DNA of 64,000 nt from Vibrio tapetis subsp. quintayensis (GTDB lineage Bacteria > Pseudomonadota > Gammaproteobacteria > Enterobacterales > Vibrionaceae), in assembly GCF_030409945.1 (NCBI RefSeq), contig NZ_JAUFQV010000019.1, positions 1-64,000 on the forward strand, in the 5' to 3' direction. Below, in pieces: positions 26,007 through 34,951 of the stretch; the first letter of the stretch is position 1; each line of letters starts with the position of its first letter. The notes beneath the pieces were generated by a model. The model was given only the letters and a program-made list of their open reading frames with translations, was not told the origin of the DNA and did not search any database. A program made the translations under genes and the position numbers.

Positions 26007-26558
26007 TTAGCAACCATCAACACGCCACGATGTCTCTTTGAAAGTCACTTTTGTCCCATCCTCGCTAAACACATAATACGCCAAGCAGTTGTCTGCCACC
26101 GTCCGGCCTCTAGGAACAAAAAACATTCCCCACCCTGCATAACCAGGTAACACTTTATTGGCTTGGGTTTGGTCAACCACACAAATCGGAGCACCGGTGC
26201 AAGGTGTGGTTAACGAATCCGGTGTATAATAGCCATTCCCCAAATACGCGATATCACTATTCATAATAGATGCAATAGCTCCGTCCCACAGCTCTTGAGG
26301 GGTGCCAAAGTAGGTGTTGATCATGACTCCGCCTACATCAACTTGAACACTGCGCTGCTTATCTTTTCCTTGAACGATAGCTTTATAGTTAACCTGCTCT
26401 ACCACTATGCGAAAACTCGATGCAATCCCTTTAACGACCGATGAGGTCGCGTCCGATTGGATTGATAGGTACTTTGGCAGCGCGGTAACGGCCACAACAC
26501 CGAGTATGACCACAACGATAACCAATTCAATGATCGTGAATCCTTGTCTCTTATACAT
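26007..26558 (-). CDS. type IV pilin-like protein
   Basis: This is a 183-residue prepilin from the ATG at 26558 (a TTG at 26573 would add five residues). The leader MYKRQG is followed by FTIIELVIVVVILGVVAV, with the Glu at mature position 5, so it is a PilD substrate that anchors in the inner membrane. The globular part has a C-terminal cysteine pair and another cysteine pair around PCTGAPICVV. It is an MshA- or GspH-like pseudopilin, but no other pilus gene is near, so it is an orphan. Its assembly system must lie elsewhere. Confidence 0.8.
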   Translation of the reverse strand: MYKRQGFTIIELVIVVVILGVVAVTALPKYLSIQSDATSSVVKGIASSFRIVVEQVNYKAIVQGKDKQRSVQVDVGGVMINTYFGTPQELWDGAIASIMNSDIAYLGNGYYTPDSLTTPCTGAPICVVDQTQANKVLPGYAGWGMFFVPRGRTVADNCLAYYVFSEDGTKVTFKETSWRVDGC

Positions 26559-26709
26559 TCCGTTGTTTCCCAATTACCTATTTTTATTATGACCCAAAAT
26601 CAGCTTAGTAAGTATCTCAATAATAAGATTCGATTTATTCTGTTTTTCTTGTTCATTTCATGCGATGTTGTTTAGCAGTACCGTACTAAATGATAAGGAA
26701 TGACGAAGC

Positions 26710-27717
26710 ATGATCGATCTACGCTCTGACACCGTAACACGACCGTCTAAAAAAATGCGCGAAGCCATGGCTAACGCAGAAGTTGGAGATGATGTTTATG
26801 GCGATGACCCTACTGTAAATGCTTTGGAGCAATGGTCTGCTAACAGACACGGTTTTGAAGCGGCTCTTTTTACCACATCAGGCACACAAGCTAACTTATT
26901 AGGCTTGATGGCACATTGCGGTCGTGGCGACGAATACCTGTGTGGCCAGCAAGCCCACAATTACAAATTCGAGGGGGGCGGTGCCGCCGTATTAGGCTCA
27001 ATCCAACCGCAACCTATTGAAAATGAAAAAGACGGGACTTTGTGCTTCCAAAAACTCGAAGCCGCTATTAAGCCTGACGATATTCATTTTGCACCGACCC
27101 GTTTATTAAGCATTGAAAACACCATCAATGGCAAGGTGTTACCCATGCAATACCTAGCGGATGCCCACGATTTTGCTAACAAGCACGGCCTAAGCCTCCA
27201 CCTAGATGGTGCGCGTGTTTATAACGCAGCAGTTGCCAGCAATGTGGATATTACCGAGATCGCCAAACACTTCGATAGCATGACGATATGCTTGTCTAAA
27301 GGTTTGGGAGCGCCAATCGGTTCACTCCTTTTAGGCGATAAAGCTCTGATAACCAAAGCCCGCCGACTCAGGAAAATGCTTGGTGGCGGCATGCGTCAAG
27401 CGGGAATACTCGCAGCCGCAGCCCGAATTGCTTTAGAAGATAATATTGAAAGACTGGCAGATGACCACGCTAACGCTAAGTACTTAGCATCTGAGCTAAA
27501 CAAGATCGATGGTTTCACTGTTAACGTTGAACACGTGCAGACCAATATCCTGTTTGCGAAAGTAGCAGACAATATTGATACAAAAGCCTTGTGCGACAAA
27601 CTTAAACATCAAAATATCTTAGTTTCACCTGGCTCGCCTATGCGTATGGTGACGCACTTAGATATTGCTCGACAAGACATCGACACATTGATCACAGCCA
27701 TCAAATCTCTTATCTAG
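26710..27717 (+). CDS. ltaE: low-specificity L-threonine aldolase
   Basis: This 335-residue PLP enzyme cleaves L-threonine or L-allo-threonine to glycine and acetaldehyde. The N-terminus MIDLRSDTVTRPS, the segment VGDDVYGDDP and the PLP lysine K197 in SKGLGAPIG are diagnostic. Length matches E. coli LtaE. It is monocistronic, with a strong terminator right after it. Confidence 0.93.
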   Translation: MIDLRSDTVTRPSKKMREAMANAEVGDDVYGDDPTVNALEQWSANRHGFEAALFTTSGTQANLLGLMAHCGRGDEYLCGQQAHNYKFEGGGAAVLGSIQPQPIENEKDGTLCFQKLEAAIKPDDIHFAPTRLLSIENTINGKVLPMQYLADAHDFANKHGLSLHLDGARVYNAAVASNVDITEIAKHFDSMTICLSKGLGAPIGSLLLGDKALITKARRLRKMLGGGMRQAGILAAAARIALEDNIERLADDHANAKYLASELNKIDGFTVNVEHVQTNILFAKVADNIDTKALCDKLKHQNILVSPGSPMRMVTHLDIARQDIDTLITAIKSLI

Positions 27718-27759
27718 GCGCACATACGTCTACAAAAACACGTCCATCTTTAAAATCAC

Positions 27760-27788
27760 AAAGGAGAAGCCCACGCTTCTCCTTTTTA
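27760..27788 (+). terminator. terminator after ltaE
   Basis: AAAGGAGAAGC pairs with GCTTCTCCTTT around CCAC, followed by T-rich sequence. Confidence 0.85.
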
Positions 27789-27833
27789 TTACTGCTTCGC
27801 CTTTTTCTTGCTATAGCAAACGGCCCTCTCGCG

Positions 27834-29276
27834 TTATGCGTTAGTTCGGTACTTAGTTAACAGCGAACTCAATGTTTGCGACGTACTGGATAAACCTTGG
27901 ATTCCAGTTACTGACTCTTGCGTTGCATTAAGCAAGTTGCTTGATTGGCTGCGGATCTCTGCAAGATCTTCTGAAATAGAATGCACCGTCGCATTTTGCT
28001 GTTCTGCAGCCGCCGCAATCTGAACACTCATGTCCATAACTTGCTTCGACGACTCTGCAATATTACCCATGTCCTGACCGATCTCAGTGATCATTTCGTG
28101 ACTGGTTTGGGTTTGCAGTAATGTTTCTTCCGTCATTTGTGAAATTTCTTTCGTTTCACTTTGCAATTTATCGATCGTACTGCGAATTTCAATGGTCGCT
28201 TGTTGAGTACGACCCGCTAGGGTTCTTACCTCATCTGCTACCACAGCAAAACCACGGCCTTGCTCACCCGCACGCGCCGCTTCTATCGCTGCATTCAGTG
28301 CAAGCAGGTTGGTTTGCTCAGAAATGGCAGTAATAGTAGAAAGTACATCGTTAATCTCGACGGTCTTTTCATTTAAACTCGCAATCGAACCTGAGGCTTC
28401 TTGGCTGTGTTCGGTCAAACGTTCCATCACACCAATCGCTGACAGTACGCGATTATGACTATCTCCAATACGAGAAGAGTCTTTATTGGCATGCTCTGCA
28501 GCTTGTGAACCGTAGTTTGCAATTTCATTTGCGGCTGCTGACATTTGTTCAACTGCGGTTGCTACTGAGTCTACAGCTGCGTATTGCTGATTCACGTTCT
28601 GCTCTGAAGATCGCGCTTGTTGTTCAAACGACGTCGATGTAGATACCAAAGTAGAAGAACTGTGTTTCACGGTATCAACTAACTCACTAATGGTGTCCAT
28701 CGTTCTATCTAATTCGGAACCAATGATCCCAAACTCATCACGCCCCACATGAAAGCCGAGTCGCGACGTTAAGTCGCCATCAGCGATTCGTCGTGTCGCT
28801 TGGTGCATAACCCACAATGCACCAAGTAAATAGGTCGCAATCCAATAAAAGCCAAGCGCAATCAACAATAAAGGAAGAGTTGAAATGATAAATATCGACA
28901 GCGCTGAATCACTTTTTGGTTCGTTGATGTTCATTTGGTAAGTAGCGTAACCACCATTAAGTGGTAACGAAACCAAGACACTATCACTTGATACCCTGCT
29001 TGCTGCCTTGGAAGATGACAAACGAACACCTTGAGCTTCAAGCGCTTTTTTTTGTGTCTCGGTATCTAATGATGACGTCACTTCAATCATCGCTCTCAGA
29101 GACGAGTTTGCGGCGACTTCCGCTTGTTTTGTAGCAACAGCACTGGCCTCGGAATAGTGGTAACCCGCAGAGCCAACTATGGCAACGGTAATAATGATGA
29201 ACATTGCCCAAAACTTATCGGTAATGTTGGTCTTCACAAATAACCGATCAATGGTTCTAAAATCGACTTCTCTCAT
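27834..29276 (-). CDS. methyl-accepting chemotaxis protein
   Basis: This chemoreceptor is 480 residues from the ATG at 29276, chosen because AGGA sits six bases upstream. A TTG/ATG further up would give 482-500 residues. TM1 (near 25-45) and TM2 (near 135-160) flank a short periplasmic domain of about 90 residues. A HAMP segment follows, then the cytoplasmic signalling hairpin with the invariant tip [18 protein letters not shown]. The small sensor domain fits no ligand class I can name. It stands alone. Confidence 0.9.
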   Translation of the reverse strand: MREVDFRTIDRLFVKTNITDKFWAMFIIITVAIVGSAGYHYSEASAVATKQAEVAANSSLRAMIEVTSSLDTETQKKALEAQGVRLSSSKAASRVSSDSVLVSLPLNGGYATYQMNINEPKSDSALSIFIISTLPLLLIALGFYWIATYLLGALWVMHQATRRIADGDLTSRLGFHVGRDEFGIIGSELDRTMDTISELVDTVKHSSSTLVSTSTSFEQQARSSEQNVNQQYAAVDSVATAVEQMSAAANEIANYGSQAAEHANKDSSRIGDSHNRVLSAIGVMERLTEHSQEASGSIASLNEKTVEINDVLSTITAISEQTNLLALNAAIEAARAGEQGRGFAVVADEVRTLAGRTQQATIEIRSTIDKLQSETKEISQMTEETLLQTQTSHEMITEIGQDMGNIAESSKQVMDMSVQIAAAAEQQNATVHSISEDLAEIRSQSSNLLNATQESVTGIQGLSSTSQTLSSLLTKYRTNA

Positions 29277-29557
29277 TTTCATTCCTTGCGTTTTCAAACG
29301 GCTTACTTCTTTGCTCTCGGATTTAACGAGATGCAAATCACACTAATAGTGTAATATTAATGGAATGTAACAAAAATAATATTGAGTAATGTCTCATTAA
29401 TTAGCAAGAACCTGTGATTCACAGCCAAAATATGACGGTTAACGCCACATTGCTTCTTTCGGACAAAGCCAATAGTCAAACAAGATGTAAGACAGGGAAA
29501 ACGATCACTCAACGTTGATTAATGTATACCTTATTAATTTTAGGAAAGAAAAGAAGT

Positions 29558-29881
29558 TTAAGCCAAAAATTGAAGAATGAAACATGCAATAAATGCAGGT
29601 AAACCAGCAAGGAACATAACGAAGCCAAATTGATAGTTAAGTTGGGCATCACGCCGCTTGTCTGATTCGAAATCATGTTCAACCATGGATTGAACACGGC
29701 TACTGGCGGAGTCATCGTAGTTATAGGTTTTACTGTGCATACCTCCCTCCCACGTGAGTTTCGCAACGGCCCAAATGATAATGACGGTATAGAAGAGGAA
29801 ATCCACAAGGTTAGTTGCTTCAAACGCAGTTACATTGTTTGAGAGTATGAATACGGTTAACGCCGCGATAGCGTTAACCAA
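29558..29881 (-). CDS. small inner-membrane protein, uncharacterised
   Basis: This chain of about 107 residues has three hydrophobic segments (about 3-22, 27-45 and 86-105) and a charged loop (KRRDAQ) between the last two. No ATG fits: the frame continues upstream through ATT and CTG codons to a TGA, with AAGGG just after it, so a non-ATG start (TTG at 29881, or an upstream ATT or CTG) is used. Family unknown. Confidence 0.6.
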   Translation of the reverse strand: MVNAIAALTVFILSNNVTAFEATNLVDFLFYTVIIIWAVAKLTWEGGMHSKTYNYDDSASSRVQSMVEHDFESDKRRDAQLNYQFGFVMFLAGLPAFIACFILQFLA

Positions 29882-29937
29882 GATAATGTGTTTAATCAGA
29901 TTAAAAATAGGGTAGCCCTTAAATCACGATTTCAACA

Positions 29938-30438
29938 TCAGGATACAGTGTTGATCCGTGCCATGTGATAAACATCAACATATTGCCCATTTCTAAAGGC
30001 ATAATCTTTAGATTCGCCCTCAATTTCAAAACCAAACTTCTTATAAAGAGCTTGAGCTGATTTGTTATCCACAAAAACAGTCAATTCTAAACGTCTGATG
30101 TTCAACCAGTTATCAGTTAATTCAATCAATGCAGCCAGCAGAGCACTACCAACACCTTGGCCTTGAAACTCATCTTTCACTCCCATACCAAACTCAGCAA
30201 CGTGCCTACGCCTCATATTGATACACACGGAAACCCCTAAGTTTCCGACAACCTCCCCATTAATTTCGGCGACAAAGCTGTATACATTATCCGGTATGTT
30301 GCCTACGCGCTTTTCCCAGCTACTTACAGGAGGAAATGGCAATTGAAGCGTGCCGGAGTATGCCAACTCCCCTGAGTAAACCTCTTTAATAGCGACCGCA
30401 TCGTTTGGTTCTGAGTGCCTTATTGTTATCTCGGCCAT
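29938..30438 (-). CDS. yhhY: GNAT N-acetyltransferase, YhhY/AaaT-like
   Basis: This 166-residue GNAT closely follows E. coli YhhY/AaaT, an L-amino-acid N-acetyltransferase. Visible similarities are the MAEITIRHSEPND start, the acetyl-CoA loop QGQGVGSALL, and RLELTVFVDN followed by KKFGFEIEG. It probably acetylates free amino acids such as methionine or phenylalanine. It is followed by the small membrane-protein gene on the same strand, about 57 bp away. Confidence 0.85.
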   Translation of the reverse strand: MAEITIRHSEPNDAVAIKEVYSGELAYSGTLQLPFPPVSSWEKRVGNIPDNVYSFVAEINGEVVGNLGVSVCINMRRRHVAEFGMGVKDEFQGQGVGSALLAALIELTDNWLNIRRLELTVFVDNKSAQALYKKFGFEIEGESKDYAFRNGQYVDVYHMARINTVS

Positions 30439-30822
30439 TTCTACATCCTTGTTATTCTATCGCTTTAAATTCAACCAGTTACATAAGAAAAACACATCTC
30501 CAAAATAAGATCAATATCTTATGCAAATTATTTAATTACCAGATGCAACTGCGATTCAGTCGGACTGAGTTAGATTAAACACCCTAGTTATTGATACACC
30601 TTAATGACCACAAATTATTAACAATAAACGCCACATTAATTATCATCAACGAGGAATTAGTTCAATATACAATCAAAATAAGAAAAGCTAACAATTCACA
30701 TTAGTTATTGTAATGATAGTTTTAAAATAAATGCGACAGAACGACGAGTTGTAACGAGGTGTGTCTGTTAATATCCGTCAAGTAAATAATTCTAACAATA
30801 TAACTATTTTAAGGATATTGAC
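30439..30822. other. AT-rich upstream region of the peptide transporter gene
   Basis: No open frame or stable hairpin stands out in these 384 bases between divergent genes. They must hold the promoters for yhhY (minus) and the POT transporter (plus). Several AT-only stretches could be -10 elements; none is decisive. Confidence 0.4.
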
Positions 30823-32301
30823 ATGTGGAATAAACTAAACAAGTCCATGATGTTCTGTCAAATGATGTTTGGACTATCATTTTATGGTGTCATGGTAATC
30901 TTAACGAGGTTCTTCTTAGAGAATCTAAATTATAGTGAAGCAGACACAATGATGGTTGTGGGTGCTTTTTCAGCCATTGGGCCGCTATTTGCTATAGCCG
31001 GTGGCTTTATCGCCGATAAATTTCTTGGCGCTTATCGCTCGCTCACTATCGCTTATCTAGGCTTTAGTGCTGGTTATGCATTGCTGGTCATCGGCGCATC
31101 CACCACCAACGTTCCACTCGCACTTGCAGGTATTGCACTAGCAAGTTACGGCCGTGGCTTAATGTCACCTTCTTATCCAAGCCTTTATAAACGTACCTTT
31201 GCAACACAAGAAGACTTTGAGAACGGCTACCCTGTTAACTATTCAATCAATAATATTGGTGCTCTTTTAGGCCAATATCTATTCCCATTCTTTGTTCTGT
31301 ATATTGGCTTCAGTGGCAGTTTCATTCTATCTGCAGTCATGGCATTCATTGCGCTTGGATTACTTGTTGCATTTAACAAGCAGCTTTCGGGTATTGGGGC
31401 AGACATTGACAAAGCACCGGTAAGTAAGAAGAACTGGGCCATTTTCGGTTTAGTATCGGTTGGTATGATTGCATTAGTATTTTTTATGTTTTCAAACATG
31501 GATATAGGCAAGAACTTCGTCTATGCAATCGGCCTTGCCGCAATCGGTTACTTCATATCTTTGATGTTAAAATCAGAGAAATCTGATGCACTTAAGATGG
31601 GGACGATTCTGATTGTTACTGTCCTAACCACCGCATTCTTCGTTTATTACGGACAAATGATGACCTCCATGACAATGGTAACCATCAATACAATGCGTGG
31701 CGACCTATTTGGCATTCTTCCAATCGCACCTGAAGCATCTATGTCAATGAATCCACTGTGGTGTATTGTAGCTGGCCCTGTCATTGCAGGTACATTCTCA
31801 GCACTTGAGAAACGTAACATCAACTTCACTACCGCAACCAAAATCGGTTTTGCCTTTATCTTCACTGCGATTGCATTTGGTATCTTAGCGTTTGCAGTTA
31901 AGAACATTGGTGAAGACGTAATTATTCGCCCAGAAGTATTTTTGTTGATTCACTTCTTCCAAGCATTTGCAGAAGTTATTGTTGGTAGCATGGTGGTTGC
32001 ATTTATTCTTTCTGTTGCGCCTAAGCACATTGAAAACTTCTCGGTCAGCTTATTTTCGGTGGCGATTGCAATGAGTGGTATCGTTGGTGCGGTATTCTCT
32101 ACTTCGATTGCTTTAGAAAAAGGCCAAGAAATCACACAAGAGATCGTTCAAACGGTTTACGGTGATTACTTTGGCTTACTGACGATGCTTGCAGTTGTGA
32201 TGGTTGCAGTCGCCTTAGCGGCGTCTGTGGTTATTCGTAAGATGCTTGAGAAAGCCAACAGCATTGACAAAGAAGTTGAGCTAACAGAAGCAAATAGCTG
32301 A
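30823..32301 (+). CDS. POT/PTR2-family proton-coupled peptide transporter
   Basis: This 492-residue membrane protein with about 14 hydrophobic segments imports di- and tripeptides with protons. GGFIADKFLGAYRS matches the PTR2 motif after TM2, and LTRFFLENLNYSEADT resembles the family start. It is a standalone gene with a strong terminator. The exact substrate is not readable. Confidence 0.85.
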   Translation: MWNKLNKSMMFCQMMFGLSFYGVMVILTRFFLENLNYSEADTMMVVGAFSAIGPLFAIAGGFIADKFLGAYRSLTIAYLGFSAGYALLVIGASTTNVPLALAGIALASYGRGLMSPSYPSLYKRTFATQEDFENGYPVNYSINNIGALLGQYLFPFFVLYIGFSGSFILSAVMAFIALGLLVAFNKQLSGIGADIDKAPVSKKNWAIFGLVSVGMIALVFFMFSNMDIGKNFVYAIGLAAIGYFISLMLKSEKSDALKMGTILIVTVLTTAFFVYYGQMMTSMTMVTINTMRGDLFGILPIAPEASMSMNPLWCIVAGPVIAGTFSALEKRNINFTTATKIGFAFIFTAIAFGILAFAVKNIGEDVIIRPEVFLLIHFFQAFAEVIVGSMVVAFILSVAPKHIENFSVSLFSVAIAMSGIVGAVFSTSIALEKGQEITQEIVQTVYGDYFGLLTMLAVVMVAVALAASVVIRKMLEKANSIDKEVELTEANS

Positions 32302-32336
32302 TCCTAGATTAACTCTTCAAGCTTTATACATTATCC

Positions 32337-32368
32337 AAAATAGGCAGCGAATTCGCTGCCTATTTTTA
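32337..32368 (+). terminator. terminator after the peptide transporter gene
   Basis: AAAATAGGCAGCG pairs with CGCTGCCTATTTT around AATT, followed by T. This is a long near-perfect palindrome and can work on both strands. Confidence 0.9.
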
Positions 32369-32428
32369 GTTATATGCCCCAGCCAAATACACATAGCCAA
32401 ACTAGGGCCTAGCAAGACTGATCGAGCA

Positions 32429-33280
32429 CTAATTAGAGACTAACGCGTCAAAGCCATCAGTCACTTGTTGGCATTTCATCACTCGTCCGTGACCTTGCCC
32501 TTGTGTGGCAACTAAAGTCACATTCTCCATTTCCTTAGCGGCTTTTTCTGACACAGAGAACTTAGTAAATTTATCTTTTTCATCATGCACGATAAGGGTC
32601 TTACTCCCTCTTAATCCAAGCTTTCGGTACGGGTCTACCGATTGCAGTGGATAATGGTATTGATCTTGGATTTCCAGTACGACTTCTTCAAACAGTTTCA
32701 TCGAAAAGCCTGAACGCTCTATGCTACTAAATAGGTTGTCGAGATATTCCAAAACTGGGGCAATCAATAACATGGGTACGTCTTGCGTTTTAGCATGGCG
32801 ACATTCGATTGCCGATGCCGTTCCCATACTATGACCAACAATACCTGCTACTTCGCCTACACTATCAAGCACAGTTTCCAAGCCGCTTACAAAGGCAGGA
32901 ATGTGACCATAAACACCATCACTCTCGCCATGCCCTGGGTGATCATAAGCCAATGCAGTAAATCCTTTGCTTGCGATATGCTCCATTAGCGGATAAAACT
33001 GGCTCGCCGTACCAGACCAACCATGAGTCAGCACCCAAACAGGCCCTTCACCAAGCTGGTAGGTTTTTAATATGCCCTCTTGGCCAGCCAATTCTCCCTT
33101 AATGAGCCCCACTGGTTCTTCATTTTTCGGTGAAGTCCTAACTGGGGTTAGTAACAATTTCCGAGCCGTCTTTTTGGCATGATCAGGAGCTATTGTGTGA
33201 TGCAACCGGGTAGACATATTGACGACTGTCCTTTTAAGGCTGAACTTACCCGACGTATTAAAATAAATTTTTTCGCTCAT
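32429..33280 (-). CDS. alpha/beta hydrolase
   Basis: This 283-residue serine hydrolase has VLTHGWSGT near 83-91 as the oxyanion-hole region, the nucleophile elbow GHSMGT near residue 150, and a late acid/His pair (VHDEKDKF and GQGHG). Substrate unknown. A TetR-family gene lies 81 bp upstream in the same direction, probably co-transcribed and controlling it. Confidence 0.82.
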   Translation of the reverse strand: MSEKIYFNTSGKFSLKRTVVNMSTRLHHTIAPDHAKKTARKLLLTPVRTSPKNEEPVGLIKGELAGQEGILKTYQLGEGPVWVLTHGWSGTASQFYPLMEHIASKGFTALAYDHPGHGESDGVYGHIPAFVSGLETVLDSVGEVAGIVGHSMGTASAIECRHAKTQDVPMLLIAPVLEYLDNLFSSIERSGFSMKLFEEVVLEIQDQYHYPLQSVDPYRKLGLRGSKTLIVHDEKDKFTKFSVSEKAAKEMENVTLVATQGQGHGRVMKCQQVTDGFDALVSN

Positions 33281-33361
33281 GATCTTATTCCTTTAAGTCG
33301 CCAGATTATTCGAACGACCGTGCTATTTTGTATTAAAAAAAGAGAACAATCCCTTTTCGTG

Positions 33362-33967
33362 TTAATTCTGTGGTGATGCTTTCCAATTACGAATCAAGTC
33401 TGATACACCTCGCCAAAACTGTAACTTACTCGCTTGCTCACCTTTGATTGAATAGAACAATTGTGCACTGAGATACAAGCCATACAACTCAAACGTGGCT
33501 TGCTCGGCATCGAGACCCTTGGTGAATTCGCCAGTCTCAACGCCTTTCTCTATTTGAATCGTTAAATAATTCACCCATGTCGTAATGGTCTTTTTCAACG
33601 CTTGTTGCGTCACGCTATCTCTGTGAACACCATCTTTCCAAGCATCCAAGAACATACAACTTCCTTGGAATGAATGATTCCAGCCCAGCCAATTTTCCAT
33701 CAATGACCGAATTTTCTCTTCGATAGTGACCTGTTGGTTTTCTCTAGCTGGCAATACAACACGTTGAACAAATACGAGATTAGCCTGCTCTAGTACCGCA
33801 ACTTGCAAATTATCTTTCGAGTTAAAATGAGCGAACAAACCACTTTTCGACATGCCACATTGCTTTGCGAGATCACCAATCGTCAGGCTTTCAAGCCCAT
33901 TTTCACTCGCCAGTTTAAACGCAATATTCAGGATATGCTCTCGTGTAACTTTGCCTTTTCTCATCAA
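33362..33967 (-). CDS. TetR-family transcriptional regulator
   Basis: This 201-residue repressor has the N-terminal helix-turn-helix LTIGDLAKQCGMSKSGLFAHFNSKDNL (about 24-50), followed by a helical ligand domain. It precedes the alpha/beta hydrolase gene. A near-palindrome upstream is a candidate site for autoregulation. Confidence 0.87.
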   Translation of the reverse strand: MMRKGKVTREHILNIAFKLASENGLESLTIGDLAKQCGMSKSGLFAHFNSKDNLQVAVLEQANLVFVQRVVLPARENQQVTIEEKIRSLMENWLGWNHSFQGSCMFLDAWKDGVHRDSVTQQALKKTITTWVNYLTIQIEKGVETGEFTKGLDAEQATFELYGLYLSAQLFYSIKGEQASKLQFWRGVSDLIRNWKASPQN

Positions 33968-34001
33968 ACACTACTAATTTATCAAATCGCCTGTCATTTT
34001 T

Positions 34002-34015
34002 AGCACGTACGTACT
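34002..34015. promoter_or_regulatory. candidate TetR operator
   Basis: AGCACGTACGTACT reads almost the same on both strands (12 of 14 bases) and lies about 35-48 bases upstream of the TetR/hydrolase operon start. Spacing and symmetry fit a TetR-family operator. Confidence 0.5.
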
Positions 34016-34090
34016 TTTTTGCAACCACTATTTGACGGAACTCTCAGACGGGGTGTTTTGACGGCCCCCAGTAGGAACAGGATATTGTAG

Positions 34091-34114
34091 ACCGCCTCTA
34101 GGATTAAAGGCGGT
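34091..34114. terminator. hairpin after the response-regulator gene
   Basis: ACCGCC pairs with GGCGGT around a 12-nt loop, about 30 bases past the stop of the response-regulator gene. There is no T-run, so function is uncertain. Confidence 0.4.
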
Positions 34115-34144
34115 ATAAGGTACATTCAAATTGACGACTAGTGA

Positions 34145-34951
34145 CTAGTCATTTTCGTTTGTGTCCACCAGCATTTTCACCTTAAGCTGATCAAGTTCGA
34201 TGATAGAACTCAGTTCGTGTAAGCGATTGATCAGCCGTTTATTCAATACAACGCCGGACGCAATCAAACAGACACCATTCTTAGCACTCAGATCCTGCAT
34301 CAAGATCATTCCTGACTCTAAATTCGATATCTGGCTGATCGTCATGTATGAAATCGACTTACCTTTCACTTTTTCAGGCAAGGTTTGCGGAGCACTTTCT
34401 TGTGGTTTTGCGTTTCCGTATGGCCAATTAATTTTCTTATTTAACGAGCGATCAGGTTGTTTTCTCTCAGTTCTACGCGCCGCTGGGTTTTCTGAAATAC
34501 AATCGAAATCGCTTTCTACTTGGGAATAATGGCTTTCATTAGAAAGGTCAGCACTTTCTTCTAACGCGCTAATTAATTTGGTTTTTACGTTATCAATGGT
34601 GATTGGCTTAACAAGAAATGCACTGATGTCGAGGCTCATGCACGCCCTAATAACTTCAACGTTAGAATAAGACGTTACCGCCAGCACTCGCATGTTATTC
34701 TTGTTCGCTGTTTTTCCTAAACGAATATTTTTTAATAGCTCTATGCCGTTCATGTTCGGCATATTAATATCCGTAATCACCGCATCAATCTTTTTGCTAT
34801 TGAGTGCCGCTTCCGCTTCAATGCCATCTTTCGCAGTTAACACATTTTCAACCCCTAACCGCTGTAACAACGAAACTAAGGTTGCTCGAGAAAATTGGTG
34901 GTCTTCTACGACCAAAACGGTGTAACTTCCTAGTGCAGTTTGCTCGTTCAT
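34145..34951 (-). CDS. response regulator with non-DNA-binding C-terminus
   Basis: This 268-residue protein starts with a receiver domain, phosphoacceptor D61 in VITDINMP, and the late SAFLVKP lysine motif. The C-terminal segment (LESGMILMQDLSAKNGVCLI, then RLINRLHEL) is the accessory region often found next to HD-GYP domains, but no HD-GYP or DNA-binding domain follows. It starts directly after the 1501-residue hybrid kinase stop with no gap, so it is that kinase's partner. Confidence 0.8.
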   Translation of the reverse strand: MNEQTALGSYTVLVVEDHQFSRATLVSLLQRLGVENVLTAKDGIEAEAALNSKKIDAVITDINMPNMNGIELLKNIRLGKTANKNNMRVLAVTSYSNVEVIRACMSLDISAFLVKPITIDNVKTKLISALEESADLSNESHYSQVESDFDCISENPAARRTERKQPDRSLNKKINWPYGNAKPQESAPQTLPEKVKGKSISYMTISQISNLESGMILMQDLSAKNGVCLIASGVVLNKRLINRLHELSSIIELDQLKVKMLVDTNEND

